Shown here piece by piece: positions 1-8,163 of a stretch of DNA of 33,271 nt. Source of the stretch: Alphaproteobacteria bacterium (GTDB taxonomy: Bacteria > Pseudomonadota > Alphaproteobacteria > TMED109). The DNA lies in contig JAGWAT010000017.1 of assembly GCA_021296265.1 (NCBI GenBank), forward strand, positions 1 to 33,271. Reading direction: 5' to 3'. Under the pieces are notes generated by a model. It was given only the letters and a program-made list of their open reading frames with translations. It was not told where the DNA came from and made no database searches. Made by a program: the position numbers and the translations under genes. How positions within the stretch are numbered: the first letter of the stretch is position 1; each line of letters begins with the position of its first letter.

Positions 1-22
1 GCGGGCATGGTAGGAATGCTGG

Positions 23-36
23 CTTTCGGTCGAAAG
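23..36. repeat. Small dyad upstream of fhs
   Basis: CTTTCG-GT-CGAAAG, two perfect 6-nt arms around a 2-nt centre, 33 nt before the fhs start. It could be an operator half-site pair or the remains of the upstream gene's terminator. There is no T-tract and no further support. Confidence 0.25.
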
Positions 37-68
37 ACATGACGTGGTGAGAATCCCGGGCAATACCT

Positions 69-1745
69 ATGCACCAGAGTAGCGACATCGAGATCGCCCG
101 CGCCGCAAAGCTCCTGCCAATCCAAGAGGTTGGGGAAAAACTTCAAATTCCGTCGAGGCACTTGGCCCTCTGGGGTCGGGACGTGGCCAAGCTCGATCTG
201 GATTTCATCGATTCGCTGTCCGAGCGCCCCGACGGGAAGCTCGTTCTGGTGACCGCAATCACGCCCACCCCGGCCGGCGAGGGCAAGACGACCACAACCG
301 TTGGTCTCGGTGATGCGCTCAACCGGGTGGGGAAACGCACCGCGATCTGCCTCAGGGAACCGAGCCTCGGCCCCTGTTTCGGGATGAAGGGAGGCGCCGC
401 GGGCGGCGGTCACGCACAGGTGGTCCCGATGGAGGACATCAACCTGCATTTCACCGGTGACTTTCATGCCATCGGTGCCGCCCACAACCTACTGTCGGCG
501 CTGGTCGACAACCACGTCTATTGGGGTAATGCGCTGGAACTGGACGTGCGCCGCGAGGGCTGGCGCCGGGTCGTTGACATGAACGACCGGGCCCTGCGCG
601 AGATCGTGCTGTCGCTAGGCGGCGTAGCGAACGGGTTCCCCCGGCAGTCCGGGTTCGACATCACGGTCGCATCGGAGGTCATGGCCATCTTCTGCCTGGC
701 CGACGGCATGGCTGATCTCAAGCGACGACTGGGCAACATCGTCGTCGGACGGACTCGGGCGCGGGAAGCCCGCCGGGCGAAAGATCTTGAGGCGGACGGT
801 GCGATGGCGGTATTGCTCAAAAACGCGCTCATGCCGAACCTGGTGCAAACGCTGGAAAACAATCCTGCCTTCGTGCACGGCGGCCCGTTCGCCAACATCG
901 CGCATGGCTGCAACTCGGTCATGGCAACCCGGGCAGCACTGAAGCTCGCCGACTATGTGGTGACAGAGGCGGGATTCGGGGCCGATCTCGGCGCCGAGAA
1001 GTTTTTTGACATCAAGTGTCGGAAGGCCGGGCTGACACCCGACGCTGCCGTCGTGGTAGCGACCGTGCGGGCGCTCAAGATGCACGGCGGGGTGGCCGTG
1101 AAGGACTTGGCAAAGGAGTATCCGGGCGCCGTCCAGGAGGGCCTCGAGAATCTCGGCAGACATCTTGATAACGTCGAGAAGTTTGGTGTTCCAGCCGTGG
1201 TCGCCGTGAATTGCTTCACGAGCGATACGGAAGCGGAAGTTGCTGCGATCCAGGACTACTGTGCGGCGCGCGGAACGACAGCTGTCCCCTGCACGCACTG
1301 GGCGGACGGCAGCGCTGGCACGGAAGCGCTCGCGCGCAGCGTGCTGGAGCAGATCGAGAGTACCCCCGCGTCATTCCGGACCCTCTATCCCGACGAGCTG
1401 GATTTGTGGGGCAAGATCGAACGGATAGCACAGGAGATCTACGGGGCTGCATCCGTGACCGCCTCACCGAGCATTCGAACACAGATCGACGGGTTCGAGA
1501 CCGAAGGGTGCGGGCACTACCCCGTGTGCATGGCTAAGACGCAGTACAGTTTTTCCACTGATCCTGCCCGCAAGGGGGCGCCGAGCGGGCACGCCCTGTC
1601 GGTCCGCGAGGTCCGGATCGCTGCCGGTGCGGAATTCCTGGTGGCAATTTGCGGCAACATGATGACCATGCCCGGACTCCCGCGGGTTCCGGCCGCCAAT
1701 CGCATCCGACTTGACGCACACGGGCAGGTTGAGGGCCTCTTCTGA
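69..1745 (+). CDS. fhs: Formate--tetrahydrofolate ligase
   Basis: Predicted cytosolic enzyme joining formate to tetrahydrofolate with ATP to give 10-formyl-THF, feeding one-carbon metabolism. The 558-residue product matches the usual family length. The N-terminus has the family pattern [14 protein letters not shown], followed by the P-loop region [20 protein letters not shown] at about residues 63-82, then [19 protein letters not shown] and the late segment [11 protein letters not shown] near the C-terminus. The start is the first ATG after an in-frame stop within the first 68 bases; the upstream Shine-Dalgarno is weak (a GGG about 10 nt before). It stands alone: the next gene on the strand starts about 250 nt later. 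No fol or other C1 gene is adjacent. The identification is very secure. Confidence 0.97.
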   Translation: MHQSSDIEIARAAKLLPIQEVGEKLQIPSRHLALWGRDVAKLDLDFIDSLSERPDGKLVLVTAITPTPAGEGKTTTTVGLGDALNRVGKRTAICLREPSLGPCFGMKGGAAGGGHAQVVPMEDINLHFTGDFHAIGAAHNLLSALVDNHVYWGNALELDVRREGWRRVVDMNDRALREIVLSLGGVANGFPRQSGFDITVASEVMAIFCLADGMADLKRRLGNIVVGRTRAREARRAKDLEADGAMAVLLKNALMPNLVQTLENNPAFVHGGPFANIAHGCNSVMATRAALKLADYVVTEAGFGADLGAEKFFDIKCRKAGLTPDAAVVVATVRALKMHGGVAVKDLAKEYPGAVQEGLENLGRHLDNVEKFGVPAVVAVNCFTSDTEAEVAAIQDYCAARGTTAVPCTHWADGSAGTEALARSVLEQIESTPASFRTLYPDELDLWGKIERIAQEIYGAASVTASPSIRTQIDGFETEGCGHYPVCMAKTQYSFSTDPARKGAPSGHALSVREVRIAAGAEFLVAICGNMMTMPGLPRVPAANRIRLDAHGQVEGLF

Positions 1746-1992
1746 GGAATTGCTGTCAGGCGCCGTTCCGCACGAGCGGTTGCCGCGCCGGCTGAGCCGG
1801 CGGTCGCACCGGGCCATCGGCAGCAGGTCGGCGGGAGCCGTGCACGGAACGGCCCTGCACCGACGGGGAGTTGCACGCTCGTGTCGAAGCTTCTCCCGCA
1901 CGCCCGTCGAGGTGCCTGACGCGCGGGGGGATGCCGCTGCGCAGCGGAGGACGAGGCGCTCGGATCGGTTGACTTCTGGTCGGACCGGGGGC
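1746..1992. other. Spacer between fhs and the DUF1538 operon
   Basis: About 247 nt with no gene I would call. It contains a GC-rich hairpin at 1786-1802 (CGCCGGC-TGA-GCCGGCG, 7 bp with a 3-nt loop) about 40 nt after the fhs stop, without a T-tract. The frame of the downstream DUF1538 gene stays open upstream to 1711, but that extension is arginine-rich, low in hydrophobic residues and overlaps fhs, so I treat it as untranslated. Confidence 0.5.
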
Positions 1993-2817
1993 ATGACATG
2001 CCCGAACGCGCGACTTGCGGGTGTCGGCATGCGGATACCGTATTCACCTGCTTCGCGGCGAGCGCCTCTTCGCACCTCGGCCTCAGGACGGGCGCTCCGG
2101 CGGTTCTTGCGCCTGTTTGCGGGAGCGGGGCGCGACCTCGCGCCGTTGATCGGCGTGATCGCCTTCTTCCAGTTCATCGTCTTTCGTCAACCGTTGCCCG
2201 ACTCGGAATCCATTCTCTTGGGACTGGTCTTCGTGGTGCTGGGGCTCGCGTTGTTCGTCCACGGGCTTGAGACCAGCCTGTTCCCCATCGGGGAGGACTT
2301 GGCCAACGCCCTCACGGCGAAAGCCAGCGTACCGTGGCTCCTGGTGTTCGCCTTTGGACTGGGCTTCGGCACTACGGTCGCCGAACCGGCCCTGATTGCG
2401 GTCGCTGGCGAGGCCGGCAAGATTGCGGCCGAGGCCGGCATGATCGAGCCGAACCCGACAGCGATTGAAGACTGGTCGAGCCGACTGCGGCAGGTCGTTG
2501 CCGTATCAGTGGGTTTCTCGATCATGCTGGGGGTAATCCGGATCATCCGCGGTTGGCCGATCCACTTCATCGTGATCGCCGGCTATCTGGTGGTCCTGGC
2601 CATGACGGCGATCACGCCGCCTGAGTTCGTGGGCATTGCCTACGATGCGGGCGGCGTGACCACATCGACGGTCACCGTGCCGCTCGTCACCGCACTTGGG
2701 GTCGGACTGTCAACCGGAATCCGTGGCCGCAGCCCCGTTACGGACGGCTTCGGCATGATCGCGCTTGCCAGCCTCTTTCCGATCATCTTTGTCCTCGGCT
2801 TCGGGATCGTATCGTGA
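1993..2817 (+). CDS. DUF1538 family membrane protein, first of a pair (UmpA-like)
   Basis: Polytopic inner-membrane protein with about six hydrophobic segments. The diagnostic DUF1538 features are [12 protein letters not shown] in the first half and [15 protein letters not shown] followed by [20 protein letters not shown] near the C-terminus. Paired DUF1538 proteins (UmpAB) have been reported as a two-component Na+/H+ antiporter in Halomonas; I recall this and did not check it. ATG 1993 is preceded directly by a G-rich stretch (CCGGGGGC); ATG 2029 is the alternative and would remove 12 residues. Its stop overlaps the GTG of the next gene by 3 nt, so the two are translationally coupled. The family is certain, the transported substrate is inferred. 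Confidence 0.85.
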   Translation: MTCPNARLAGVGMRIPYSPASRRAPLRTSASGRALRRFLRLFAGAGRDLAPLIGVIAFFQFIVFRQPLPDSESILLGLVFVVLGLALFVHGLETSLFPIGEDLANALTAKASVPWLLVFAFGLGFGTTVAEPALIAVAGEAGKIAAEAGMIEPNPTAIEDWSSRLRQVVAVSVGFSIMLGVIRIIRGWPIHFIVIAGYLVVLAMTAITPPEFVGIAYDAGGVTTSTVTVPLVTALGVGLSTGIRGRSPVTDGFGMIALASLFPIIFVLGFGIVS

Positions 2818-3611
2818 CGGGACTCGGCCACGCTGCCGCAGATCTGGTGCCGGCATTGCTACAGACGATCGCTGACGTCCTCCCGATCATCCTGCTGCTG
2901 TTCGTGTTCCAGATCGTCGTGCTGCGACGCCCACTTCGCAATCCGGGCAGAAAGCTGGTCGGACTTGCCTACGTCGTGGGCGGGCTGGCGCTGTTTGGCG
3001 CTGGCCTGGAGGGTGCCCTGTTTCCACTGGGGCGGAGCATGGCGGCGCAGTTGACCGCGCCGGACTTTCTGGGGATCGCCGAGGGAGTGGTCGGGCCGCC
3101 CAACGCATACCTGTGGGTCTATGTTTTTGCCGCCGCGATCGGATTTGCCACCACCGTCGCGGAGCCGGCGCTGATCACGGTCTCCTTGAAGGCTGAGCAG
3201 GTATCAGCAGGCACGATTCGGGCATTTCCGCTCCGCCTCGCCGTCGCGCTCGGAGTCGCGATTGGCGTGGCGCTCGGGACCTACCGGATCGTCACGGGTA
3301 CGCCGCTCTACTGGTACATCATCGCGGGTTACCTGCTGGTCGCCGCCCAGACGATCTGGGCGCAGCGAATCATGATTCCGATCGCCTACGACTCCGGCGG
3401 CGTAACCACGTCAACGGTGACCGTCCCGGTGGTCTCGGCGCTCGGCATCAGCCTGGCGGCCACCATTCCAGGCCGAAGCCCGATTATTGACGGGTTCGGC
3501 CTGATCGCCTTTGCCAGCCTGTTTCCAATCATTTCGGTCCTTGCCTACGCATGGACGGCAGCTTGGGTGGTGCGGTACCGTCGCAGGACCAGGCGACGTG
3601 AGGACCGCTGA
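2814..3611 (+). CDS. DUF1538 family membrane protein, second of a pair (UmpB-like)
   Basis: A 265-residue paralogue of the preceding protein with the same two signatures: [14 protein letters not shown] around residue 105 and [15 protein letters not shown] around residue 195, followed by [20 protein letters not shown]. It starts at GTG 2814 inside a GTGA overlap with the upstream stop and ends in a basic tail ([12 protein letters not shown]) that should face the cytoplasm. The two halves of the pair probably form one heteromeric transporter, as an inverted or tandem duplication would. Its stop overlaps the ATG of the PII-like gene (TGATG). The role as an ion antiporter is inferred from the family. 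Confidence 0.85.
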   Translation: MTGLGHAAADLVPALLQTIADVLPIILLLFVFQIVVLRRPLRNPGRKLVGLAYVVGGLALFGAGLEGALFPLGRSMAAQLTAPDFLGIAEGVVGPPNAYLWVYVFAAAIGFATTVAEPALITVSLKAEQVSAGTIRAFPLRLAVALGVAIGVALGTYRIVTGTPLYWYIIAGYLLVAAQTIWAQRIMIPIAYDSGGVTTSTVTVPVVSALGISLAATIPGRSPIIDGFGLIAFASLFPIISVLAYAWTAAWVVRYRRRTRRREDR

Positions 3612-3934
3612 TGGATATGAAGCTCATCATCGCCATCGTTCCCGACACCCGGACGGAGGCCCTGCAGGAAGCGGCGCGGGCCGCCGGGGCCACGGGGATC
3701 ACCGTTATTCATCAGGCGCGGGGCGAAGGCCGCGCTCCGGCCAAGACGTTCCTTGGGATGGACACCCAGCTGATGTGCGACGCCCTGATGTTCGTGGTGG
3801 CGGCAGGCCGCGCGGAACGCGTGCTGGCAGCCATTACCGAGGCCGGCGGGTTCGAGGAGGAAGAAGGCGCGGGCGTAGCATTCCAGCTCGATGTCGAGGC
3901 GGCCAGGGGTTTCCTCACGCAGATGACAGACTGA
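3611..3934 (+). CDS. PII-like small signalling protein linked to the DUF1538 pair
   Basis: A 107-residue protein with the GlnB/PII-like ferredoxin-fold pattern: MKLIIAIVPDTRTEALQEAA as first strand and helix, a variable loop at about residues 36-50 (ARGEGRAPAKTFLGM), a second core beginning LMFVVAAGRAERVLAAI, and a C-terminal GAGVAFQLDVEAARGF strand. The loop lacks the tyrosine that is uridylylated in classical PII, so control by GlnD is unlikely; nucleotide binding remains possible. Translation is coupled to the second DUF1538 gene through TGATG. By analogy with GlnK and the ammonium channel it may gate the membrane pair, which is inference. The PII fold assignment is fairly secure, the ligand is unknown. 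Confidence 0.8.
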   Translation: MDMKLIIAIVPDTRTEALQEAARAAGATGITVIHQARGEGRAPAKTFLGMDTQLMCDALMFVVAAGRAERVLAAITEAGGFEEEEGAGVAFQLDVEAARGFLTQMTD

Positions 3935-3952
3935 CACCACGCCGCGGGATGC

Positions 3953-3975
3953 GCTGGCCGATGTCTGCGGCCAGC
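3953..3975. terminator. Bidirectional hairpin between convergent genes
   Basis: GCTGGCCG and CGGCCAGC form a perfect 8-bp stem with a 7-nt loop. It lies 19 nt after the PII-like stop and 26 nt beyond the end of the minus-strand TusA-like gene, where a terminator serving both strands would be expected. No clear U-tract follows on either strand, so it may work with Rho or as a 3'-end stabiliser. Confidence 0.5.
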
Positions 3976-4000
3976 CCCGCCTGTACGACGTCTTGTCGGG

Positions 4001-4246
4001 CTAGCGGCCTTTCCGGCCCGTGCGCAGCCGGATTTCAAACAGGCCTTCGTGCTCCGCGATACCGAGAAGCTCGTGCCCCGCGATATCGCAGAAGGCCGTG
4101 AAGTCGGCCGGAGCCGACGCGTCGTCGGCAGTGATCAGCGCTTCGCGGCCGGATGGCACGCGACGCAGGGCCTTCCGGGCACGAATCACGGGCAGCGGGC
4201 AGCGGAGTCCCCGGTAATCCAGCACGATTGCCGGCTCGTCGGTCAC
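4001..4246 (-). CDS. TusA/SirA-like sulfur-carrier protein
   Basis: An 81-residue protein with the TusA signature LDYRGLRCPLPVIRARKAL; Cys16 in the CPxP motif is the expected persulfide-carrying residue. The central TADDASAPADFTAFCDIAGHEL segment matches the family's second helix region. Such proteins pass sulfur in tRNA thiolation, molybdenum cofactor or sulfur-oxidation pathways; which one applies here cannot be told, as no dsrE or tusBCD genes are present. The start is GTG 4246, within a GTGA overlap with the stop of the upstream carboxymuconolactone-decarboxylase-like gene, implying translational coupling. Confidence 0.85.
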   Translation of the reverse strand: MTDEPAIVLDYRGLRCPLPVIRARKALRRVPSGREALITADDASAPADFTAFCDIAGHELLGIAEHEGLFEIRLRTGRKGR

Positions 4247-4635
4247 GCCGGCGTCTCGCCGGCGGTTTCCTCGTCACGGACGCGTCGCGCGATACGGAAT
4301 GCCGCAACTCCGGCCGGCATGCCGCTGTAGACCGCTACCTGGATGAGGGTCTCACGAATTTCGTCCCAGCTGCATCCGTTGCGGCGGGCACCGCGTATGT
4401 GCAGTTCCAGTTCCTCGTCCCGGCCCAGGGTCGCGAGAATGCAGAGGTTGTTGAGGCTGCGGCGCGCCATGCTCAGCCCATCGCGGCCCCAGACGGCGCC
4501 CCAGCAGTACTCGGTCAGCAGGTTCTGAAAGTCGTCGGTCAACGGGTCGCTGTGCCCGGTGGCTCGATCGACATACTGATCTCCAAGAACTTTTCGCCGC
4601 ATGGCGAGCCCCTGCTGATAGCGTTCCTCGGACAT
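4243..4635 (-). CDS. Carboxymuconolactone decarboxylase family protein (PcaC-like)
   Basis: A 130-residue protein resembling 4-carboxymuconolactone decarboxylase of the beta-ketoadipate pathway. It shows the GDQYVDRA and LTEYCWGAVWGRDGLSMARRS regions and the late block ELELHIRGARRNG, with the family histidine, then IRETLIQVAVYSGMPAG. ATG 4635 is preferred because GGGAG lies 8 nt upstream; the frame also opens at a TTG 21 nt earlier. No other pca genes are nearby, so a role in protocatechuate breakdown is not supported by context; AhpD-like oxidoreductases share the fold. It overlaps the TusA-like gene, suggesting the two are made together. Confidence 0.8.
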   Translation of the reverse strand: MSEERYQQGLAMRRKVLGDQYVDRATGHSDPLTDDFQNLLTEYCWGAVWGRDGLSMARRSLNNLCILATLGRDEELELHIRGARRNGCSWDEIRETLIQVAVYSGMPAGVAAFRIARRVRDEETAGETPA

Positions 4636-4725
4636 GGCGGTGCTCCCGTCGTTCAAGTTGAGTCCGGAGAGTGGCTGTATGTCACGGACAGAGCGCGGAG
4701 CATAGGGGAAACACCGCCGAGGCCC

Positions 4726-4743
4726 CCGGCACGCGCTTGCCGG
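4726..4743. promoter_or_regulatory. Dyad in the divergent spacer before the amidohydrolase
   Basis: CCGGCA-N6-TGCCGG is a perfect inverted repeat in the 261-nt space between the minus-strand PcaC-like gene and the plus-strand amidohydrolase. Its place and 18-bp size suit a regulator operator. No regulator gene lies next to it, and GC-rich DNA yields such repeats by chance. Confidence 0.3.
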
Positions 4744-4896
4744 ACATCGGCGTGACGGTCGAAGATGCGGCCGCGCCGGATCTACCTCTTTCCCTGCGCT
4801 GCGGCTGCGTGGCGGGCGTTTCAGTATCTGCGTGATTGTGCAGTGTCATTGACCCGCGTTACTATGAGCGGAGCTGCAGCCGGTCAGAAACGTTCC

Positions 4897-6621
4897 ATGC
4901 ACGATCTCCTGATCAAGGGCGGCACCGTTGTCGACGGCACCGGTGCAACGGCCCGTACTGCCGATGTCGCGGTAGAGGGAGGGATCGTGGCAGCGGTGGG
5001 GAAGGTGGGGGGACCCGCGAGACGGACCATCAATGCCGAGGGTGCGCTGGTGCTGCCGGGATGGGTGGACATCCACACGCACTACGATGGACAGGCGACT
5101 TGGGACCCTGAGCTCACACCTTCGTCGCTCCACGGCGTCACCACCACCGTTTTCGGCAATTGCGGTGTGGGATTCGCGCCGGTTCGCCCGGGCAGCGAGC
5201 CCTATCTCATCAATCTGATGGAAGGCGTGGAGGACATTCCGGGCACAGTCCTGGCGGAGGGCGTCGATTTTCGGTGGGAATCGTTCCCGGAATACATGGA
5301 CGTTATGGCGGAAACGCCGCGGACGATGGATGTGGGCACCCAGGTACCGCACGGCGTGCTCCGGTTCTACGTGATGGGAGATCGCGGCGCTGATCACGAG
5401 ACGGTGCCGACCGAGGACGAGATCGCTGAGATGCGGGATCTAGCGGAGGCCGCGCTGCGGGCCGGCGCGCTCGGGATCTCGACCTCGCGCACGACCAAGC
5501 ACAAGGCGGCGGATGGACGGATGACGCCTGGCCTGTCGGCCGACCAGGCCGAGCTCTTCGGACTGGCAGACGCCATGCGAAGAGCGGACGCGGGGGTTTT
5601 TCAGTGCAACACGGATTTCGGCCCCGGGGAATACGGCATCCTTGAGGATGTCGCACGGCATTCCGGGCGCCCCCTGTCAGTGCTCCTGCTACAGATCGAT
5701 CGTGAGCCGCTGCGGTGGCGCGAAACACTGGATTCCATCGAGCGATCCAATCGAGCGGGCATGCAGGTTAGGGGACAGGTCGGTTGTCGGCCCATCGGCG
5801 TGATGATGGGTCTCGATACCAGCATGAATCCGTTCGCGACTCACCCAGCCTGGCGAGCGATTGCCGAACTCTCGCCGGCGGCGCGAATCGCCGCACTTCG
5901 CGAGGCGGACCTGCAACGTCGGCTGGTCGAAGAACGCCCGACGGACTCATACACCAAGTTCATGGCCTACGGACTGACCCGGGCGTCCGAGTTCACGCCG
6001 GGCTTTGATTACGAACCGCTTCCGATCGAGACCATTGCGGCGCGGGCAGATGCAGCGAGCCGGTCACCGTGGGATGTAGCTCTCGAAACTATGCTAAATT
6101 ACGACGGTAACGGTTTGTTATTTTTTCCTTTCGAGAATTACTCTGACGGCAATCTGGCAGTCATTCGCGAGCTGTTGATGTCTCCCCATACCGTGTGCGG
6201 CTTGGGTGACGGTGGGGCCCACGTGGCGACCCTTTGCGACGCGGGCTACCCGACCTTCCTGCTTTCGTACTGGGCTCGCGACCGGATCAAGGGGCCCGGA
6301 CTTCCGCTGGAGCACTTGGTACGCAAGCAGACGGCGGCGACGGCGCAGTCCTATGGATTGCACGATCGGGGACAGCTTCAACCCGGGTTTCGGGCTGATA
6401 TCAACGTCGTCGATTTCGAGGCCCTGCAGGTGACGCGTCCGGAAATCGTTTATGATCTTCCCGCGGGCGGGAAGCGTCTCGTGCAAGGCGCGGAGGGGTA
6501 CTTGCACACGTTCGTCTCCGGCGTGGAGGTACGGTCCATGGGCGAATTCACGGGCGCGCGACCCGGTCGCCTCCTGCGAGGCGCGACGGCACTGCCCGGG
6601 ACCGCCCGGACGGCAGCCTGA
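4897..6621 (+). CDS. Amidohydrolase, N-acyl-D-amino-acid deacylase type
   Basis: A 574-residue metal-dependent hydrolase of the amidohydrolase-3 / D-aminoacylase group, expected to release a carboxylate from an N-acyl or cyclic amide substrate. The N-terminal beta-sandwich begins DLLIKGGTVVDGTG, the metal motif is DIHTHYDG (His60 and His62), the GNCGVGFAPV block follows, and late motifs GLGDGGAHVATLCDAGYPTF and GLHDRGQLQPGFRADINV are typical of the family. The start is set at ATG 4897, where homology begins; an in-frame ATG at 4864 would add 11 non-conserved residues. A TTGACC at 4849 might belong to its promoter. It ends 5 nt before ftsB, so ftsB may be read from its transcript. The exact substrate cannot be inferred. 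Confidence 0.88.
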   Translation: MHDLLIKGGTVVDGTGATARTADVAVEGGIVAAVGKVGGPARRTINAEGALVLPGWVDIHTHYDGQATWDPELTPSSLHGVTTTVFGNCGVGFAPVRPGSEPYLINLMEGVEDIPGTVLAEGVDFRWESFPEYMDVMAETPRTMDVGTQVPHGVLRFYVMGDRGADHETVPTEDEIAEMRDLAEAALRAGALGISTSRTTKHKAADGRMTPGLSADQAELFGLADAMRRADAGVFQCNTDFGPGEYGILEDVARHSGRPLSVLLLQIDREPLRWRETLDSIERSNRAGMQVRGQVGCRPIGVMMGLDTSMNPFATHPAWRAIAELSPAARIAALREADLQRRLVEERPTDSYTKFMAYGLTRASEFTPGFDYEPLPIETIAARADAASRSPWDVALETMLNYDGNGLLFFPFENYSDGNLAVIRELLMSPHTVCGLGDGGAHVATLCDAGYPTFLLSYWARDRIKGPGLPLEHLVRKQTAATAQSYGLHDRGQLQPGFRADINVVDFEALQVTRPEIVYDLPAGGKRLVQGAEGYLHTFVSGVEVRSMGEFTGARPGRLLRGATALPGTARTAA

Positions 6622-6626
6622 AGGTC

Positions 6627-7040
6627 ATGCGGAAGCGAACGCCGGAAGGCTTGGTGGCACCTCAGCTTCAGACGGACCAATACCCGCGAATCCAGTCGCG
6701 GATCACGTGGTCCAGCCACCGTCCCGGTCACCGCAATCGGTTCGTCAGTTTCATTCGTCGGGCGGCGCTGGTGGCCGTGATCGGTTACGTCGCGTTTCAC
6801 GTGCTGCGGGGTGATTTCGCCCCCAATGCACTGCTCGAGCAGAAACGCGAGTTGCAGGAGGCTGAGAGCACGGTAGCGGAGCTGCAGACGCGCCACGACC
6901 GACTGCAGGACCGGGTGTCAAGGCTGTCGCGCGAATCGCTGGACCTGGATCTCCTGGAGGAGAGGGTTCGCGTGATGCTTGGCTGGGCCAGGCCTGGCGA
7001 GTACGTGTTTGTTGTTAACCCAGACAAAGCCGGGCAGTGA
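6627..7040 (+). CDS. ftsB: Septum formation initiator family protein FtsB/DivIC
   Basis: A 137-residue single-pass inner-membrane protein. A basic, polar N-terminal stretch of about 40 residues precedes one membrane segment (AALVAVIGYVAFHVL, about residues 46-60). A coiled coil rich in heptad leucines and charged residues follows (LLEQKRELQEAES onward), then the LDLLEERVRVMLGWARPGEYV block of alphaproteobacterial FtsB-like proteins. It should join the FtsQLB divisome complex. In many alphaproteobacteria this gene sits between eno and pdhA; here pdhA follows after 28 nt, but an amidohydrolase takes the place of eno. The cytoplasmic N-terminus is longer than in E. coli FtsB. Confidence 0.9.
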   Translation: MRKRTPEGLVAPQLQTDQYPRIQSRITWSSHRPGHRNRFVSFIRRAALVAVIGYVAFHVLRGDFAPNALLEQKRELQEAESTVAELQTRHDRLQDRVSRLSRESLDLDLLEERVRVMLGWARPGEYVFVVNPDKAGQ

Positions 7041-7068
7041 GCTGCTTCGGCCCGCGGGATAGTTCCTG

Positions 7069-8157
7069 ATGGCCGTTTCGAAGCCTATGGAAGGAGCTAC
7101 GGAAGACCTTCCAGCCCTGCCCAATCTCGAGGTTCGATCGCCGGCATCCCGCGAGCCAAGACCCAATGGACGCGAGCCGACGACGTTGGGCCTGCCGCCG
7201 GATGTGCTTCTCGACATCCATCGTCGCATGCTGTTGCTGCGACGCATGGAAGAGCGGATCGGGCAGCTCTATGCCATGGGGGAGATTGGCGGGTTTTGCC
7301 ATCTCTACATCGGCCAGGAGGCGGTGGCGGTGGGGATGGAGCGCGCGACCCGGCCCGACGATCCCGTCATTACCGCGTACCGGTGTCACGCGCACATGGT
7401 CGTCCGCGGGGCTGCGCCGGAGCAAGTGATCGGGGAGCTTCTGGGGAAGGCCCAGGGCGTCTCGCAAGGAAAGGGCGGCTCCATGCACATGTTCGACCCC
7501 GTCCGGGATTTCTACGGCGGGCACGGCATCGTCGGTGCGCAAGTTCCACTCGGTACGGGGATCGCTTTCGCTCTCAAGTACCGGAAAACAGATCGAGTCT
7601 GTGTGACCTACCTGGGGGACGGGGCGATCAGTCAGGGACAGGTCGCGGAGGCATTCAACATGGCGGCGCTTTGGAACCTGCCGATCGTGTACGTGGTGGA
7701 GAACAACCAATACGGGATGGGTACCGCAGTTGACCGGGCAAGTGCAATTTCCGATCTGCACAGACGGGGCGAGTCGTTCGGGATACCCGGGCGCGAGGTG
7801 GACGGGATGGACCCGGTTGCAGTCGAGCAGGCGGGACAGGACGCACTGGAGCATGCCCGGAGCGGGCGGGGACCGATGCTGCTGGAGATGAAGACGTACC
7901 GGTACCGCGGGCATTCGATGTCAGACCCGGCGCTCTACCGGTCTCGCGAGGAAGTGCAGAAGGTTCGTGAGGAACGGGATCCGATTTCGCGCGTTGCTGA
8001 TCTTCTCGTGCAAACCGGAGTGGCCGATGCGGATGGACTAAAGGCGGTCGATCGGGAAATCCGGGCTCACGTGATGGAGGCCGTGTCGGCGGCGCAGGCG
8101 ATGCCGGATGCGGAGCCGGCGGGACTGCTGAGCGACATCTACGCCGCCGGTAGCTGA
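7069..8157 (+). CDS. pdhA: Pyruvate dehydrogenase E1 component, alpha subunit
   Basis: A 362-residue subunit of the thiamine-diphosphate-dependent E1 that decarboxylates pyruvate and acetylates the lipoyl group of E2. The ThDP-binding motif is GDGAISQGQVAEAFNMAALW followed by NLPIVYVVENNQYGMGT. Other conserved blocks are RRMEERIGQLYAMGEIGGF, GKGGSMHMF, the HGIVGAQVPLGTG segment and the loop TYRYRGHSMSDP that carries the regulatory serines in mitochondrial homologues. The first 45 or so residues are a variable, proline-rich extension. pdhB follows after 6 nt, giving the usual alpha2beta2 operon. The start is the first in-frame ATG after ftsB. Confidence 0.97.
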   Translation: MAVSKPMEGATEDLPALPNLEVRSPASREPRPNGREPTTLGLPPDVLLDIHRRMLLLRRMEERIGQLYAMGEIGGFCHLYIGQEAVAVGMERATRPDDPVITAYRCHAHMVVRGAAPEQVIGELLGKAQGVSQGKGGSMHMFDPVRDFYGGHGIVGAQVPLGTGIAFALKYRKTDRVCVTYLGDGAISQGQVAEAFNMAALWNLPIVYVVENNQYGMGTAVDRASAISDLHRRGESFGIPGREVDGMDPVAVEQAGQDALEHARSGRGPMLLEMKTYRYRGHSMSDPALYRSREEVQKVREERDPISRVADLLVQTGVADADGLKAVDREIRAHVMEAVSAAQAMPDAEPAGLLSDIYAAGS

Positions 8158-8163
8158 CTCCCG

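Noticed and set aside
1464-2177. 237-codon minus-strand open frame spanning the fhs end and the following spacer
   Set aside because: Overlaps fhs and the start of the DUF1538 gene, is arginine- and proline-rich and has no recognisable domain.
7015-7914. 299-codon minus-strand open frame
   Set aside because: Antisense to pdhA, histidine- and proline-rich, typical shadow of a GC-rich gene.
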